A stretch of DNA of 64,000 nt from Glaciecola punicea ACAM 611 (GCF_000252165.1 NZ_BAET01000019.1:62001-126000), one strand, 5' to 3'; shown: positions 38,668 to 48,848, counted from the first letter of the stretch. The notes: a model not told the origin generated them from the letters alone. Translations and numbers: made by a program.

Positions 38668-40362
38668 TTATACTGACGGGCCCCGCTTCATTTGGCTGCT
38701 GCGCTGGCGTGATTGCCACTCCTGGTCTCTATAAACAGTAGCATTACTGGCAGGCAATACTTGTCGCTTAATAATATCAGCGGCACGTTCGGCAACCATT
38801 ATGGTAGGTGCATTGAGATTACCGTTAGGTACCGTTGGAAATACCGACGAATCGACAACACGAAGCCCTTGTAAACCCCTAACACGCATTTGTGGATCCA
38901 CTACCGCTAAGTTGTCGTTGGCCGCGCCCATTCGGCAGGTGCCGCAAGGGTGATAAGCACTTTCTACGGTTGCACGCACAAAGGCATCTATTTGTGCATC
39001 GCTTATTACTTTATCGCCGGGTTGAATTTCGTCTCCACGATACTGGTCCATACTGGGTTGGGCGATTATTTCGCGCGACAACTTAACGCAAGCGCGAAAT
39101 GCTTCGACGTCGTCGGGGTGTTGCAAATAATTAAATTGAATGTGAGGAGGACAATGCGGATCTGCATTTTGGACTTTTATCGAACCTCTGCTTTTGGGCT
39201 TATTGTGGCCAATATGAAGCTGGAAACCATGCCCCTCAAAAGCTGATTTTCCATCGTAACGCATGGCGGCAGGCAAAAAATGATATTGCAAGTCTGGCCA
39301 TTCAAGCCCTTTTTTCGAACGAATAAAACCACAAGATTCAAAGTGATTAGTGGCGCCTAAGCCCGTTTTAAATAATATCCAGCGTACTCCAATGGCGAGT
39401 TTACTGAAGGGCCCTAACTTGCCGTTTAGCGTTATGGGCTGCTTGCACTTGTATTGGAAGTAAAATTCTAGGTGATCCTGAAGGTTTTCTCCCACGCCGG
39501 GCAGTTCGTGCTCCGGGCTAATGCCTGCAGCCACGAGTGTATCAGTATTACCAATGCCCGATAATTGTAAAATATGCGGAGAGCCAATTGGGCCCGCACT
39601 CAATATAACCTCTTTGTTTGCTAAAGCTTGGCTTATTTTGTTGCCTTTAAAGAACTCAACACCTACCGCTCGCTTGTCTTTTAACATGACTTTACTAACT
39701 TGAACCCCGGTGCTAACCGTTAGATTAGCGCGCTGCATCGCTGGGCGTAAATAGGCGTTAGCCGTTGACCAGCGCACCCCGTTTTTCACCGTCATATGCA
39801 TGGCACCGAAGCCTTCTTGCTGATGACCATTGTAATCATCGGTTGCAAGGTAACCAGCATCCACTCCAGCATCAACAAAAGCTTGGTATAAAGGGTTTTG
39901 CATGTTGTTACCATTATTAACTGCTAGCAATCCGCCTTTACCGCGGTAATCATCACTGTCAAAGGCCCAGTCCTCGGCTTTTTTAAAGTACGGTAAACAA
40001 TGCTGATAATCCCAGTTATCTGCGCCATGGGCCTGCCATTCATCAAAGTCGCGAGCATGCCCGCGCACGTACACCATACCGTTAATAGATGAAGAACCGC
40101 CTAAGACTTTTCCCCGCGGGCAGTGCATTTCCCGGTTATTTAAAAAAGGCTCTGGTTGACTGTGAAATTGCCACGCATATTTTTTGCTGTTCATAGGAAT
40201 AGACAGCGCGGTTGGCATTTGAATAAATATACTGCGGTCTGAGCCGCCAGTTTCCAATAACAACACCGTGGTATTAGGGTCTTCGGTCAAGCGATTCGCC
40301 AGCACACACCCAGCCGACCCGGCACCCACAATGATATAGTCAAAAGTGTCAGTTGTTGCCAT
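38668..40362 (-). CDS. betA: Choline dehydrogenase (GMC family)
   Basis: A 564-residue FAD enzyme of the GMC family that oxidises choline to betaine aldehyde. The dinucleotide fold is [22 protein letters not shown], and [20 protein letters not shown] is the GMC signature. The segments [43 protein letters not shown] and [13 protein letters not shown] (catalytic His) follow E. coli BetA (556 residues) closely. Its ATG overlaps the betB stop by one base (TAATG), so the two are translationally coupled. Other GMC alcohol oxidases are possible, but the betB neighbour makes BetA likely. Confidence 0.9.
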   Translation of the reverse strand: MATTDTFDYIIVGAGSAGCVLANRLTEDPNTTVLLLETGGSDRSIFIQMPTALSIPMNSKKYAWQFHSQPEPFLNNREMHCPRGKVLGGSSSINGMVYVRGHARDFDEWQAHGADNWDYQHCLPYFKKAEDWAFDSDDYRGKGGLLAVNNGNNMQNPLYQAFVDAGVDAGYLATDDYNGHQQEGFGAMHMTVKNGVRWSTANAYLRPAMQRANLTVSTGVQVSKVMLKDKRAVGVEFFKGNKISQALANKEVILSAGPIGSPHILQLSGIGNTDTLVAAGISPEHELPGVGENLQDHLEFYFQYKCKQPITLNGKLGPFSKLAIGVRWILFKTGLGATNHFESCGFIRSKKGLEWPDLQYHFLPAAMRYDGKSAFEGHGFQLHIGHNKPKSRGSIKVQNADPHCPPHIQFNYLQHPDDVEAFRACVKLSREIIAQPSMDQYRGDEIQPGDKVISDAQIDAFVRATVESAYHPCGTCRMGAANDNLAVVDPQMRVRGLQGLRVVDSSVFPTVPNGNLNAPTIMVAERAADIIKRQVLPASNATVYRDQEWQSRQRSSQMKRGPSV

Positions 40363-41837
40363 TAAAATGGCCCCTCAAGCTTTTCCATACCCACGTAAAC
40401 TGATTTGGTCTGCGTATATGATTTGAATGCTTCAACCCCATTTTCACGACCAATGCCAGACTGTTTGTAGCCCCCAACCGGCATTTCCACCGGTGAGTTG
40501 CCATAGGCATTGATCCAACAAATACCCGCTTGCAGTTGCGCAATTACGCGGTGGGCGCGGCGTATATCATTGCAGAAAATACCTGCGGCAAGACCGTAAA
40601 TGGTATCGTTGGCACGTCGAATAACGTCTTCTTCAGAGTCAAAGCTTAGCACCGCCATGACGGGTCCAAAAATTTCTTCGCGGGTAATGCTCATGTCGTC
40701 GCTGCAATCGGTGAAAATGGTGGGTCCAACAAAGTAACCCTTTTCACAGCCCGCTGGTTTCACACGTTCACCACCAAAGGCGAGAGTTGCGCCCTCATCT
40801 TTGCCTAACTGAATATATGACAGCACTTTTTGCATGTGACTTTCACTAATCAATGCACCCATATTAGTGGCTGGGTTGAGTGGGTCCCCCACAATAATAT
40901 TGTCGCGAGTTCTCGCCAATAGACTTGTCATAAACGCTTCATAGCAATTTTTGTGCACAAACACACGAGTGCCATGAGTGCACACTTCACCTTGGGTATA
41001 AAAATTCGCCAGCATGGCGCCGGTGACAGCCTCGTCAATATTGGCATCTTCAAACACAATTAACGGCGATTTACCACCCAGCTCCATCGTCACATTTTTC
41101 AGCGTGCCTGCCGCAGCGGCCATCACTTTTTTACCGGTGCTGACTTCGCCAGTTAAGGATACTTTGGCAATTTTTGGATGCTTAACCAAATAACTGCCAA
41201 CTGCGCCGTCTCCGTGGACCACATTAAACACACCCGGAGGTACGCCGGCTTTTATGAATATTTCGGCCAATAGGCTGGCAGTACGTGGGGTTTCTTCAGA
41301 CGGTTTAAATATCATGCTGTTACCAGCGGCCAAAGCTGCAGCCGCTTTCCAGCAAGCGATTTGCAAAGGATAATTCCAGGCACCTATGCCCAAGCACACG
41401 CCTAATGGCTCGTGTCGGGTATAAAAAAAGTCATTGCCGACGCTTTGTTGTTCGCCCATCATCGAGGGACATAAATTAGCAAAATATTCAATGGCATCGG
41501 CACCGGTTTGCACGTCAACCTCTACTGCTTCTTGCCAAGGCTTTCCTGTATCTAGCACTTCAATTTTGGCGAGTTCGTCGTTGCGCTCTCTGAGCATGAC
41601 GCTAGCGCGTTGCAAAATTCGAGCGCGCTCAATAGGCGGGGTTTTAGACCACGTATTAAAGCCTTCCTGCGCACTTTTAAGCGCCTCTTCTAGGAGTGCT
41701 TCACAGGCCGTTTGTGCGGCGTAGATTACGTTTCCGGTGGCCGGATTAATAATATCAAAACACGCATTATCGCTGTTGTCGACATAGCGGCCATGAATAA
41801 AGTTTTTTAGTAATGTAGAAGACAATGATACCGCCAA
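40362..41837 (-). CDS. betB: Betaine aldehyde dehydrogenase
   Basis: A 491-residue NAD(P)-dependent aldehyde dehydrogenase that turns betaine aldehyde into glycine betaine, an osmolyte and methyl/nitrogen source. The catalytic Glu is in [14 protein letters not shown] and the Cys in [13 protein letters not shown]. The segments [28 protein letters not shown] and [12 protein letters not shown] (here [13 protein letters not shown]) fit BetB (490 residues). First gene of the betB-betA operon; no BetI repressor or BetT transporter is adjacent, unlike in E. coli. A 24-base inverted repeat 115 bases upstream may be its operator. Confidence 0.9.
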   Translation of the reverse strand: MAVSLSSTLLKNFIHGRYVDNSDNACFDIINPATGNVIYAAQTACEALLEEALKSAQEGFNTWSKTPPIERARILQRASVMLRERNDELAKIEVLDTGKPWQEAVEVDVQTGADAIEYFANLCPSMMGEQQSVGNDFFYTRHEPLGVCLGIGAWNYPLQIACWKAAAALAAGNSMIFKPSEETPRTASLLAEIFIKAGVPPGVFNVVHGDGAVGSYLVKHPKIAKVSLTGEVSTGKKVMAAAAGTLKNVTMELGGKSPLIVFEDANIDEAVTGAMLANFYTQGEVCTHGTRVFVHKNCYEAFMTSLLARTRDNIIVGDPLNPATNMGALISESHMQKVLSYIQLGKDEGATLAFGGERVKPAGCEKGYFVGPTIFTDCSDDMSITREEIFGPVMAVLSFDSEEDVIRRANDTIYGLAAGIFCNDIRRAHRVIAQLQAGICWINAYGNSPVEMPVGGYKQSGIGRENGVEAFKSYTQTKSVYVGMEKLEGPF

Positions 41838-42354
41838 TTTATGTGAGTCCTTATTTACGCAGCACTATAACTGTTTTATAAAATGATTTATGTGTTTTTT
41901 ATACAATGCTTTCGTTGGGCTGAGCTTTTATTGATTTGAGAAACTTTTCGTAAATTGTAAGCAAAAGCTTACAATTATAGCCGCAATTGCTGTGATAATT
42001 TACATAGTTGGGTGCCCTAACTAACAATTGTTTAAAGCAATTAAAAGACAGTCTTCATTGCGCTTCGGCAAAGAATAAAAGCGGGTATTATGCATGAATT
42101 AGCCTCACAAACCCAACCATGTTTTAGTGCTAGAATATACCTGTTGTGTAAACGCAAGATTAATGTCTAGCATGACTACTAGCAGATAGTTTTTGTCTAT
42201 TCATGGTTATCGCTATAAAATGATTTGGCGCAGCTTTCGTGCCAGCTTGCTTTTAATTTAATTACAGGTCTTAGCGTCAAGTTCATTGTGCCTTAAGGCC
42301 ATTATCATCCAAAATATCAAATCAATATTTTAAACATAGACTACTGGAGAAAAC
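41838..42354. other. Divergent region between betB and the GDPD gene
   Basis: About 515 AT-rich bases with no gene. It should carry the promoters of betBA and of the phosphodiesterase gene; the inverted repeat at 41953-41976 is the only clear element. Confidence 0.4.
41953..41976. promoter_or_regulatory. Perfect 10-bp inverted repeat upstream of betBA
   Basis: AATTGTAAGC, AAAA and GCTTACAATT: ten-base arms with a four-base centre, 115 bases upstream of betB. The arms are the size of a dimeric repressor half-site, so an operator for an unlinked regulator is likely. A hairpin in RNA is an alternative, but no gene would need a terminator here. Confidence 0.55.
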
Positions 42355-43050
42355 ATGGACATCATCGCTCATAGAGGTATCAGTGCTCACTACCATGAAA
42401 ATACCATGTTAGCATTTGAGAAAGCCTTAGAAATAGAGGTGTATGGTATAGAAGTGGATTTGCATCAAATAGAAGATCAATTTGTTATTTTCCACGATTT
42501 TCAGCTAGATAGACTCGCGCAAACACCTGCAGATATTGCCGACTTGTCACTTCGAGACATTTCACAGATACGCCTAGAAAACAAACATAAAATACCCATC
42601 CTTACCGAGCTTTTTGAATTAGTAAAAGGCACATGCATGCTAAACCTAGAGCTTAAGCACATATGCAATCCAAATATCTTGCTCAAACAAATAGCGCATT
42701 ATGTTACACAGTATGAGGGTGATGTTGTTTTATCCTCTTTTAATCACCCACTGCTAGCGCAACTACAGGCATTAATTAAAGGGACAGAACTTAAACAGTA
42801 TATAAAGTTTGGCGCTTTAATCGGGCATTTACCGGCGACAATGGCTCAGTATGCGGTTGATATGCAAGTAGATATAGCAGCAATAGATGCTAACTTGATT
42901 AACCTTGAGTTTGTAGAGCACGCACATTTACACAATATTAAAGTGTGGAGTTACACCGTTAATGTTGAGACAGCTTTCATTAAACTTAAAGAAATGGGGG
43001 TAGATGCAGTCTTTAGTAACGATCCGGCGCTGCTGACAAAGCTCGCATAG
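42355..43050 (+). CDS. Glycerophosphodiester phosphodiesterase
   Basis: A 231-residue GDPD-family enzyme of the short cytoplasmic type (UgpQ-like, 247 in E. coli). It has IIAHRGISAHYHENTMLAFEKAL with the catalytic His-Arg and the Glu, GIEVDLH (metal Glu and Asp), FVIFHDFQLDRL (second His), LNLELK and the C-terminal VWSYTVN...GVDAVFSNDP. It hydrolyses glycerophosphodiesters to glycerol 3-phosphate and an alcohol. Placed divergently from betBA, it may feed choline from glycerophosphocholine to BetA. GGAG stands ahead of the start. Confidence 0.9.
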   Translation: MDIIAHRGISAHYHENTMLAFEKALEIEVYGIEVDLHQIEDQFVIFHDFQLDRLAQTPADIADLSLRDISQIRLENKHKIPILTELFELVKGTCMLNLELKHICNPNILLKQIAHYVTQYEGDVVLSSFNHPLLAQLQALIKGTELKQYIKFGALIGHLPATMAQYAVDMQVDIAAIDANLINLEFVEHAHLHNIKVWSYTVNVETAFIKLKEMGVDAVFSNDPALLTKLA

Positions 43051-43090
43051 AGCCATATCAAAGTGCACATTAGCAATTTCTGCAATCGCT

Positions 43091-43117
43091 ATGGGCGGAT
43101 TACATCATACCGCCCAT
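43091..43117. terminator. Hairpin between convergent genes
   Basis: ATGGGCGG (43091-43098) and CCGCCCAT (43110-43117) form an eight-base stem with an 11-base loop between the convergent phosphodiesterase and bicupin genes. It probably ends both transcripts, though T-runs are weak. Confidence 0.55.
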
Positions 43118-43191
43118 GAAGTAGTAAGCTCTATAAAACATAAAAATGTTCGCAGAGCTTAAGAACTGCCGGCGTTACTTCAATCCTATAT

Positions 43192-44211
43192 TCAAACAAA
43201 AGTAGGAGCCTGTGGCACATCCCCTCGCCTCGTTATGTAAACAATACAATCGTCTTTACCTTTATTTTCAAAATAACGAGTACAGCCCATTGGTGTACTG
43301 AAGTTATCGCCTTCGTTTAGCACAATAACCTCACCATCAATCTTTATAGTCAAGCAGCCATTATGTACAAAAATAACCTCTTCTTCTGCTCGTGTATGCG
43401 CTTCAATAATGGCGTCAGATTTAAGTTTTACTGCGCGCATCACAAAACCATGGGTCCAGCTGAGTTTAGATGCCTTGACCCCTTCTTTAGATGATGCAGG
43501 ACCAACAAGTGATGCTTCTTGAACACCGTCAAATTGCGACAATAAGGTGTCATCTTGCCAGAAGAAATCTTCTTTATGCAGAACAATATCAACCAAATCT
43601 TTACTATTCACTATGCGATGTTCGGCAATCTGCTGTTGCGATGTGACTGGCATGGGAGAAATATTATCGGGAACTGTTTCGCCTTTGTTTGTATCAATCA
43701 AAGAACCATTTTCTAACAATACGAGTCCATATACTTTGGCTAAATCGAATACTGCAGGAGCCCATAACACTCGCCCAGGGTCATCGCTACCTAATACGGC
43801 ATGCAGATATCCCAAGCCTTTATGCTCACCTTTTAGTAAACCTTCACGGCATTCAAAACCTCTAAATATACCTGTTGGAATAGAAATGACGTCGCCAGCA
43901 AACAATGTAATGCGTCCATCTTTTCCCTCTACGCCAGACATAAAGTCCCAACTGCCCGTATGCACAAGAAATACTTCTTCGGTTAGATGGCTATGTTGCG
44001 AGTTTAAGCATCCAGCAGGTTGGCGTGCCCCACCAATGTTAAACCCATGGGGAATACCAATATGAACGTGTTGTTCAGCGTTTTCAGCCACGCCAGGACC
44101 GATTATCGTAAAATTTTCTTTTTTATCTGAGCCTGGGCTACGAGTATCTATAAAGGCAGTCATGCATGCCTTTAGGTCATCATAACGAACCATTCTTTCT
44201 TGTAACGACAT
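43192..44211 (-). CDS. Bicupin-domain protein of the catabolic cluster
   Basis: A 339-residue protein with two cupin barrels. The first (residues about 75-140) holds NSQHSHLTEEVFLVHTGSWDFM and later GDVISIPTGIFRGFE. The second (about 255-325) holds EAHTRAEEEVIFVHNGCLTIKIDGEV and GDNFSTPMGCTRYFEN. His and Glu ligands for one metal are evident in the first barrel (H-x-H plus E); the second has one His and several Glu. Such bicupins include dioxygenases and isomerases, and no reaction can be assigned. It lies 21 bases after the SDR gene on the same strand, likely one operon under the GCATTCGAAGTC site at 44997. Confidence 0.75.
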   Translation of the reverse strand: MSLQERMVRYDDLKACMTAFIDTRSPGSDKKENFTIIGPGVAENAEQHVHIGIPHGFNIGGARQPAGCLNSQHSHLTEEVFLVHTGSWDFMSGVEGKDGRITLFAGDVISIPTGIFRGFECREGLLKGEHKGLGYLHAVLGSDDPGRVLWAPAVFDLAKVYGLVLLENGSLIDTNKGETVPDNISPMPVTSQQQIAEHRIVNSKDLVDIVLHKEDFFWQDDTLLSQFDGVQEASLVGPASSKEGVKASKLSWTHGFVMRAVKLKSDAIIEAHTRAEEEVIFVHNGCLTIKIDGEVIVLNEGDNFSTPMGCTRYFENKGKDDCIVYITRRGDVPQAPTFV

Positions 44212-44232
44212 TATTTTTCCTTTTAGTATTGG

Positions 44233-44976
44233 CTAACGTGCGGTCCAGCCACCGTCTACTTTGATACATGTTCCAGTAATCATTGCAGATAGGTCGCTTA
44301 GTAAAAAAACACAAGCATTCGCAACATCATCTGTGGTGGCCAGTGATTTCATGGGGATCATATCGTACACAAATTTCTTAAAATCTGGATTTTTAAACAT
44401 GGGCTCAGTCAGCTCAGTGAGGACAAATGTGGGTGCCACGGTATTCACACGAATGTGTTTTTCTGCCAACTCAACCGCCATCGCTTTGCTTAGCCCTTCA
44501 ACGGCATGCTTCGACATACAATATAGTGTGCGATTAGGTGAGCCAACAAAGCCCATTTGCGACGACATATTAACAATGGCGCCACCCGACTCAGTCATTT
44601 TAGCAGCGGCCGCTTTTGCTGTTCGATACATACTCTTGATATTTATATCAACCACGTCATCGAGGTCTTGGTCTGCTTGCTCAAGCATAGGCGCTACGCG
44701 GTTAGTACCTACATTATTGATTAAACCGTGTAATTCTTTCAATGCTCGTACGCGTTGCACAAATGACTCGTTAGTAACATCTTCTTCCCATACTTCAATA
44801 TTTTGACCAGCTAATTGCCGCAGACTAACAAGGTCTGCACGCGTTCTAGCAACCGCAATTACACGTGCCCCACATTGAGCGGCCAAAATAGCGCAAGCTC
44901 GACCTATGCCCTTTCCTGCGCCGGTAACTAAAATCGATTTCCCCACTAATAAGTCAGCGCTAAATCCAGACATCAA
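44233..44976 (-). CDS. Short-chain dehydrogenase/reductase
   Basis: A 247-residue classical SDR. The cofactor loop is VTGAGKGIGRACAIL; then NNVG (here LINNVGTN), the active site Ser in VNMSSQMGF, and YCMSKHAVEGLSKAMA with the catalytic Tyr-x-x-x-Lys. The end GTCIKVDGGWTAR is standard. The residue after the second strand (VAVARTRADL) favours NADP(H). It oxidises or reduces a sugar, polyol or hydroxy-acid in the cluster's pathway; the substrate is not determined. Divergent from the HisD-like gene, with an operator-like site between. Confidence 0.88.
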   Translation of the reverse strand: MMSGFSADLLVGKSILVTGAGKGIGRACAILAAQCGARVIAVARTRADLVSLRQLAGQNIEVWEEDVTNESFVQRVRALKELHGLINNVGTNRVAPMLEQADQDLDDVVDINIKSMYRTAKAAAAKMTESGGAIVNMSSQMGFVGSPNRTLYCMSKHAVEGLSKAMAVELAEKHIRVNTVAPTFVLTELTEPMFKNPDFKKFVYDMIPMKSLATTDDVANACVFLLSDLSAMITGTCIKVDGGWTAR

Positions 44977-44996
44977 TTCACCTTAAAGTATATTTT

Positions 44997-45008
44997 GCAT
45001 TCGAAGTC
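44997..45008. promoter_or_regulatory. Operator-like site between SDR and HisD-like genes
   Basis: GCATTCGAAGTC matches 10 of 12 positions of the palindrome GACTTCGAAGTC repeated in this cluster. It lies in the 109-base divergent spacer, 5 bases upstream of a minus-strand TATACT (44992-44987) that may be the SDR -10. Control of both operons, including the regulator gene itself, is likely. Confidence 0.55.
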
Positions 45009-45085
45009 ATTATTAAGTAAGATAATGTTAATAGCAATGAATTTGTTTGATTTATCCATTATAAATTATACCTTGGAGCTCGTAA

Positions 45086-46360
45086 ATGATTAAGTATTTA
45101 AAGAAAGGACCTACTCAAGAAGAGAAAGTAGCGTCGAACAAAAAAGTGCAGACTATTGTTGAAGATATTATTAGCAATATTGAAAATAATGGCGACGAAG
45201 CGGTAAGAGAGTATTCAGAAAAGTTCGATAAATGGACTCCGAAGTCATTTAGACTTTCTAAAGAAGAAATAGCAGATTGTTATGCTCAACTTGATGAACA
45301 AGTTATTTCTGATATTCGCTGGGCTCAAACGCAGGTGAGAAACTTTGCACAAATCCAACGTGACTCGATGAAAGACGTTGAAGTAGAAACGCTGCCAGGA
45401 GTGACCCTAGGGCACAGACATATTCCAATGGAGTCGGTTGGTTGCTATGTGCCCGGCGGCAAATATCCCCTGGTTGCATCTGCGCATATGAGTGTAGTAA
45501 CAGCAAAAGTAGCGGGCGTAAAACGCGTCATTGCCTGTGCCCCTCCTTTTGACGGTAAACCGTCAGCAGCGATAGTTGTTGCTATGGACATGGCTGGAGC
45601 TGATGAAATTTATTGTTTTGGCGGAGTACAAGCAGTTGCAGCAATGGCTATTGGTACCCAAACAATTGCACCTGTCGACATGATTGTTGGTCCAGGTAAT
45701 GCTTTTGTCGCTGAAGCTAAGCGTCAATTATTCGGGCGTGTTGGCATTGATTTATTTGCCGGGCCCACTGAAACACTCATCATAGCTGACGACAGTGTAG
45801 ATGGAGAGCTGTGTGCTGCAGACTTATTAGGCCAAGCAGAGCATGGTCCAACTTCGCCGGTAGTACTGCTAACGAATAGTGAAACCCTCGCGAAAGAAAC
45901 GATGAAAGAAGTTGAACGGCAATTAAAAATACTATCTACTGGTGAGGTTGCCGGGCAAGCTTGGCGAGACTTTGGTGAGGTAATTGTGTGCGATACTTAC
46001 GAAGAAATGCTGAGCGTTGCAAACAACCTTGCATCTGAACATGTTCAGGTAATGACCAAAAATGTAGGTTATTTCAAAGATAATATGCAAAACTTTGGTG
46101 CTTTGTTTCTAGGACCCGAAACCAATGTATCCTATGGCGATAAGTGCATAGGAACAAATCATACACTACCAACTAAAAAGGCAGCACGCTATACTGGTGG
46201 TCTATGGGTTGGAAAGTTCATCAAAACATGCACTTTCCAATATATTACAGAAGAAGCCTCGGTAGTGGTTGGTAATTATTGTTCAAGATTATGCGCGCTA
46301 GAAGGGTTCGCTGGACATAAGGAACAAGCTGACATAAGGCTCAGACGATACGAGAAATAA
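45086..46360 (+). CDS. Histidinol-dehydrogenase-like zinc alcohol dehydrogenase
   Basis: A 424-residue protein of the HisD fold that stands outside any his operon. Zinc ligands are kept (LLGQAEHGP with Gln and His, [10 protein letters not shown] with Asp, [13 protein letters not shown] with the last His), as is [15 protein letters not shown] and [18 protein letters not shown] for NAD. HisD itself makes two oxidations of histidinol. Paralogs in marine bacteria act on other primary alcohols, for example HpsN on sulfopropanediol, and this form with a short N-terminus ([13 protein letters not shown]) looks like that group. It would oxidise an alcohol to an acid. First gene of an operon with the LacI regulator, 2 bases apart. 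Confidence 0.82.
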   Translation: MIKYLKKGPTQEEKVASNKKVQTIVEDIISNIENNGDEAVREYSEKFDKWTPKSFRLSKEEIADCYAQLDEQVISDIRWAQTQVRNFAQIQRDSMKDVEVETLPGVTLGHRHIPMESVGCYVPGGKYPLVASAHMSVVTAKVAGVKRVIACAPPFDGKPSAAIVVAMDMAGADEIYCFGGVQAVAAMAIGTQTIAPVDMIVGPGNAFVAEAKRQLFGRVGIDLFAGPTETLIIADDSVDGELCAADLLGQAEHGPTSPVVLLTNSETLAKETMKEVERQLKILSTGEVAGQAWRDFGEVIVCDTYEEMLSVANNLASEHVQVMTKNVGYFKDNMQNFGALFLGPETNVSYGDKCIGTNHTLPTKKAARYTGGLWVGKFIKTCTFQYITEEASVVVGNYCSRLCALEGFAGHKEQADIRLRRYEK

Positions 46361-46362
46361 TA

Positions 46363-47382
46363 TTGACAAAAACTAAACGTGTCACATCCTACGATGTCGC
46401 TAAAATAGCTGGCGTTTCTCAATCGGCCGTTTCTAGAGTATTTCAGAAGGGCCGAAGTGTTTCTAAAAAAACCAGAGAAAAGGTCTTAGCAACGGCAAAT
46501 GATCTCGGTTATCAGCCTAATGCGATAGCCCGAATGCTTATTACCAAGCGTTCAGGTATGGTTGCGGTAATTTTATCTTCCCGCGTTAACCTTATTTATC
46601 CGGAAGTGTTGTCGTTGTTGAACAAACGTTTATCTGAAAAAGACGAAAGGGTGCTACTGTTCAACTTAGATGACGCTGCAGGCTTAGATGATATTTTAGA
46701 GCACATATGGACTTTTCAATTGGATGGCGTAATAGCAATCGCAGCCCATTTTGACAATGAAAGTATTAATAAATTTAAAAAACATCAAATCCCAGTTGTA
46801 CTCTATAACCGCCGTGTGGCTGGCCATTCGGCAAGTTCTGTTTGTTGCAACCATGAACAAGGTATTTTTGAATTAGTTGATATTTTAGATAACTTTGATC
46901 ACAAAAATTACTTGGTTATTTCTGGACCTACTGAATCTGATGTTGCTCTAGAGCGCTGTGAACTGGCAATAAGAGCACTTGCCAATAAAGGATACAAAAA
47001 TGTACCTGTGCAATATGGCGATTTTACCTATAAATCAGGACGTCACGCATTTTCAGAGTATATGGCATCACATCCACCACCTACCGCCGTGATTTGCGGC
47101 AATGACACTATGGCAATAGGCGTAATAGATGAAGCCAGGAAAAACTTTGGTTTAAGAGTCCCAGAAGATTTATCGGTAGTCGGTTTTGATGGCGTAAATG
47201 CTGTATTTTGGCACAGTTACCAGCTCACAACGATTAAGCAGCCTGTAGAGCAAATGACTAAATCTGCGGTTGATATTTTACTTGAACAAATAGCATCTCC
47301 TGAAAACCCTCCGCAACTTCGTGTATGGTCTGGCGCTTTAATTGAGGGAAATACGGTAGGGCCGGCAAGGAATGAAAAGTAA
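46363..47382 (+). CDS. LacI-family transcriptional regulator of the cluster
   Basis: A 339-residue LacI/GalR regulator, starting with TTG at 46363; no ATG is available nearer than the HTH. The DNA-binding part is residues 8-60 (TSYDVAKIAGVSQSAVSRVFQ, hinge YQPNAIARML). The rest is the periplasmic-binding-protein-like sensor domain, with FQLDGVIAIAA, ICGNDTMAIGVIDEA and VPEDLSVVGFDG. It sits inside the catabolic operon and overlaps the hydrolase gene by 11 bases. LacI proteins bind palindromes with a central CG, so GACTTCGAAGTC is the likely target. The inducer should be the pathway substrate or an intermediate. Confidence 0.9.
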   Translation: MTKTKRVTSYDVAKIAGVSQSAVSRVFQKGRSVSKKTREKVLATANDLGYQPNAIARMLITKRSGMVAVILSSRVNLIYPEVLSLLNKRLSEKDERVLLFNLDDAAGLDDILEHIWTFQLDGVIAIAAHFDNESINKFKKHQIPVVLYNRRVAGHSASSVCCNHEQGIFELVDILDNFDHKNYLVISGPTESDVALERCELAIRALANKGYKNVPVQYGDFTYKSGRHAFSEYMASHPPPTAVICGNDTMAIGVIDEARKNFGLRVPEDLSVVGFDGVNAVFWHSYQLTTIKQPVEQMTKSAVDILLEQIASPENPPQLRVWSGALIEGNTVGPARNEK

Positions 47383-48073
47383 GCCTTTGATGGTATTTAT
47401 ACCTGGCACTTTATGCACCAGTGAGGTCTTTACGCAACTGCTAAAAAAATTACCCTATGAAACTAAAACCATCGAGTTTAATGACCACGATAACTTAAAC
47501 GACATGGCCGCTGAAGTTATGCACGCTGTGGGAGAACGTTCATTTATTGCAATTGGATTTTCCATGGGAGGCATGGTGGCGTTGGAATTGATTCGCATGA
47601 ATGTTAAACAACTTGCTGGAATAGTACTTCTTAATAGCAATTGCCACGCAGATTTGCCGGGGCGCAAAGCAGGTCGCGATGCTCATTTAGAAATCGCTAA
47701 AACCCAAGGTATCGAAACACTTATCAAGCAAGAATATTTACCCCTTTACTTTTCCAATTCGAACGGTCCTGAAAGCGAAGTAGTTGTAAAAATGGCTGCA
47801 CAGCTAGGCGCTGACACTCTTAAATCACAGTTGAAAGTATTGGCTGAACGTCCTGATTCATTAAGTATATTAACAAATTTCAGTAAACCATTATTAATAG
47901 TAGGTGCGCAAAACGACCAATCTTGTCCGCCCGAGCACCAACAAGTAATGGCCAGAATAGCCAGACAATCTGAATTGCATATATTGCCAGATTGCGGCCA
48001 TTTTGCGCTTTTACAAGCACCTACATGCATTGCACATTTAATTAACCAGTGGGTAAACAAATACTATGCATGA
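47372..48073 (+). CDS. Alpha/beta hydrolase
   Basis: A 233-residue soluble hydrolase. The nucleophile elbow is IGFSMGGMVALEL (Ser near residue 65), the acid is likely in LLIVGAQNDQSCPPEHQ, and the His in LPDCGHFALLQAP. The order and size resemble 3-oxoadipate enol-lactonase and other small esterases or lactonases. There is no signal peptide, so it acts in the cytoplasm. It overlaps both the regulator gene (11 bases) and the aldolase gene (8 bases), so it is tightly coupled to them. A lactone or ester intermediate is a plausible substrate. Confidence 0.87.
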   Translation: MKSKPLMVFIPGTLCTSEVFTQLLKKLPYETKTIEFNDHDNLNDMAAEVMHAVGERSFIAIGFSMGGMVALELIRMNVKQLAGIVLLNSNCHADLPGRKAGRDAHLEIAKTQGIETLIKQEYLPLYFSNSNGPESEVVVKMAAQLGADTLKSQLKVLAERPDSLSILTNFSKPLLIVGAQNDQSCPPEHQQVMARIARQSELHILPDCGHFALLQAPTCIAHLINQWVNKYYA

Positions 48074-48833
48074 GTTTAAACAAGCGTTAGCTACCAAACA
48101 GCCATTATTGGGGACATTTATAAAAACGCCCCACTTTCATAATACCGAAGTACTATCAAAGCTGGGCTTTGCAACATTGTGCCTTGATGCAGAACATGCC
48201 CCTTTTGACAGGCGCGATTTAGACACCTGCATTTTGGCAGCAAAGGCCAATGGGCAGCATGTATTAGTGCGCATCCCAAATGATCATCACGAAACTATTT
48301 TAAACACCTTAGACTTAGGTGCCGATGGCATTGTTATACCGCATGTAAAAAGCGCTCAGCAGTTAGAACATATTGTTAAACAATGTTACTACGGTCATAA
48401 CGGCAGAGGTTATGCAGGGTCTACAAGGATGGCCGGTTACACGACTAATAACATGCAACAGAACCTTGCGCATAACGCCAAAAATACTGCGGTAATCGCA
48501 CAAATAGAAGATATAGATGCGCTTGACCAACTAGAGGCTATTTGCCAAGTAAAGGGCGTTGACTGTTTATTTATTGGCAGAATGGATTTAACAGTTGCGC
48601 TAGGAGAAACCGATCCGAACGCGCCTAATGTCCTAAAAACAGTCGCTAAGATTGTTGAAGTTGCTAATAAATATGAGCTTGCTACCGGTATGTTTATTGC
48701 TAATTTAGACGAGTTGGATCATTGGCTTAAACAGCGGGTCTCACTTTTTTTATTAGGCTCAGATCACAGTTTTATGCTGGCGGGCGCTAAACAATTGCAA
48801 ACCAAATTCGAGCAAGCTAAGCAATCGCAATAA
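48066..48833 (+). CDS. HpcH/HpaI-family aldolase
   Basis: A 255-residue class II pyruvate aldolase. It has GTFIKTPHFHNTEVLSKLGFATLCLDAEHAPFD (family opening with the catalytic His/Asp region), LGADGIVIPHVKSAQQ, AQIEDIDALDQLEAI with the metal Glu, and FIGRMDLTVALGE with the metal Asp. Members cleave 4-hydroxy-2-oxoacids such as 2-keto-3-deoxy sugar acids or 4-hydroxy-2-oxoheptanedioate to pyruvate and an aldehyde. Position at the end of the pathway genes suggests it makes central metabolites. Overlaps the hydrolase gene by 8 bases. Confidence 0.88.
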   Translation: MHEFKQALATKQPLLGTFIKTPHFHNTEVLSKLGFATLCLDAEHAPFDRRDLDTCILAAKANGQHVLVRIPNDHHETILNTLDLGADGIVIPHVKSAQQLEHIVKQCYYGHNGRGYAGSTRMAGYTTNNMQQNLAHNAKNTAVIAQIEDIDALDQLEAICQVKGVDCLFIGRMDLTVALGETDPNAPNVLKTVAKIVEVANKYELATGMFIANLDELDHWLKQRVSLFLLGSDHSFMLAGAKQLQTKFEQAKQSQ

Positions 48834-48848
48834 TGAGGCAAGCAAGCT

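Noticed and set aside
45235-45246. GACTCCGAAGTC inside the HisD-like gene (11/12 match to the cluster palindrome)
   Set aside because: It lies within coding sequence 150 bases past the start; probably chance, though an internal operator cannot be excluded.
45086-46360. Annotation as hisD of histidine biosynthesis
   Set aside because: No other his gene is near; the gene shares an operon with a LacI regulator and catabolic enzymes.
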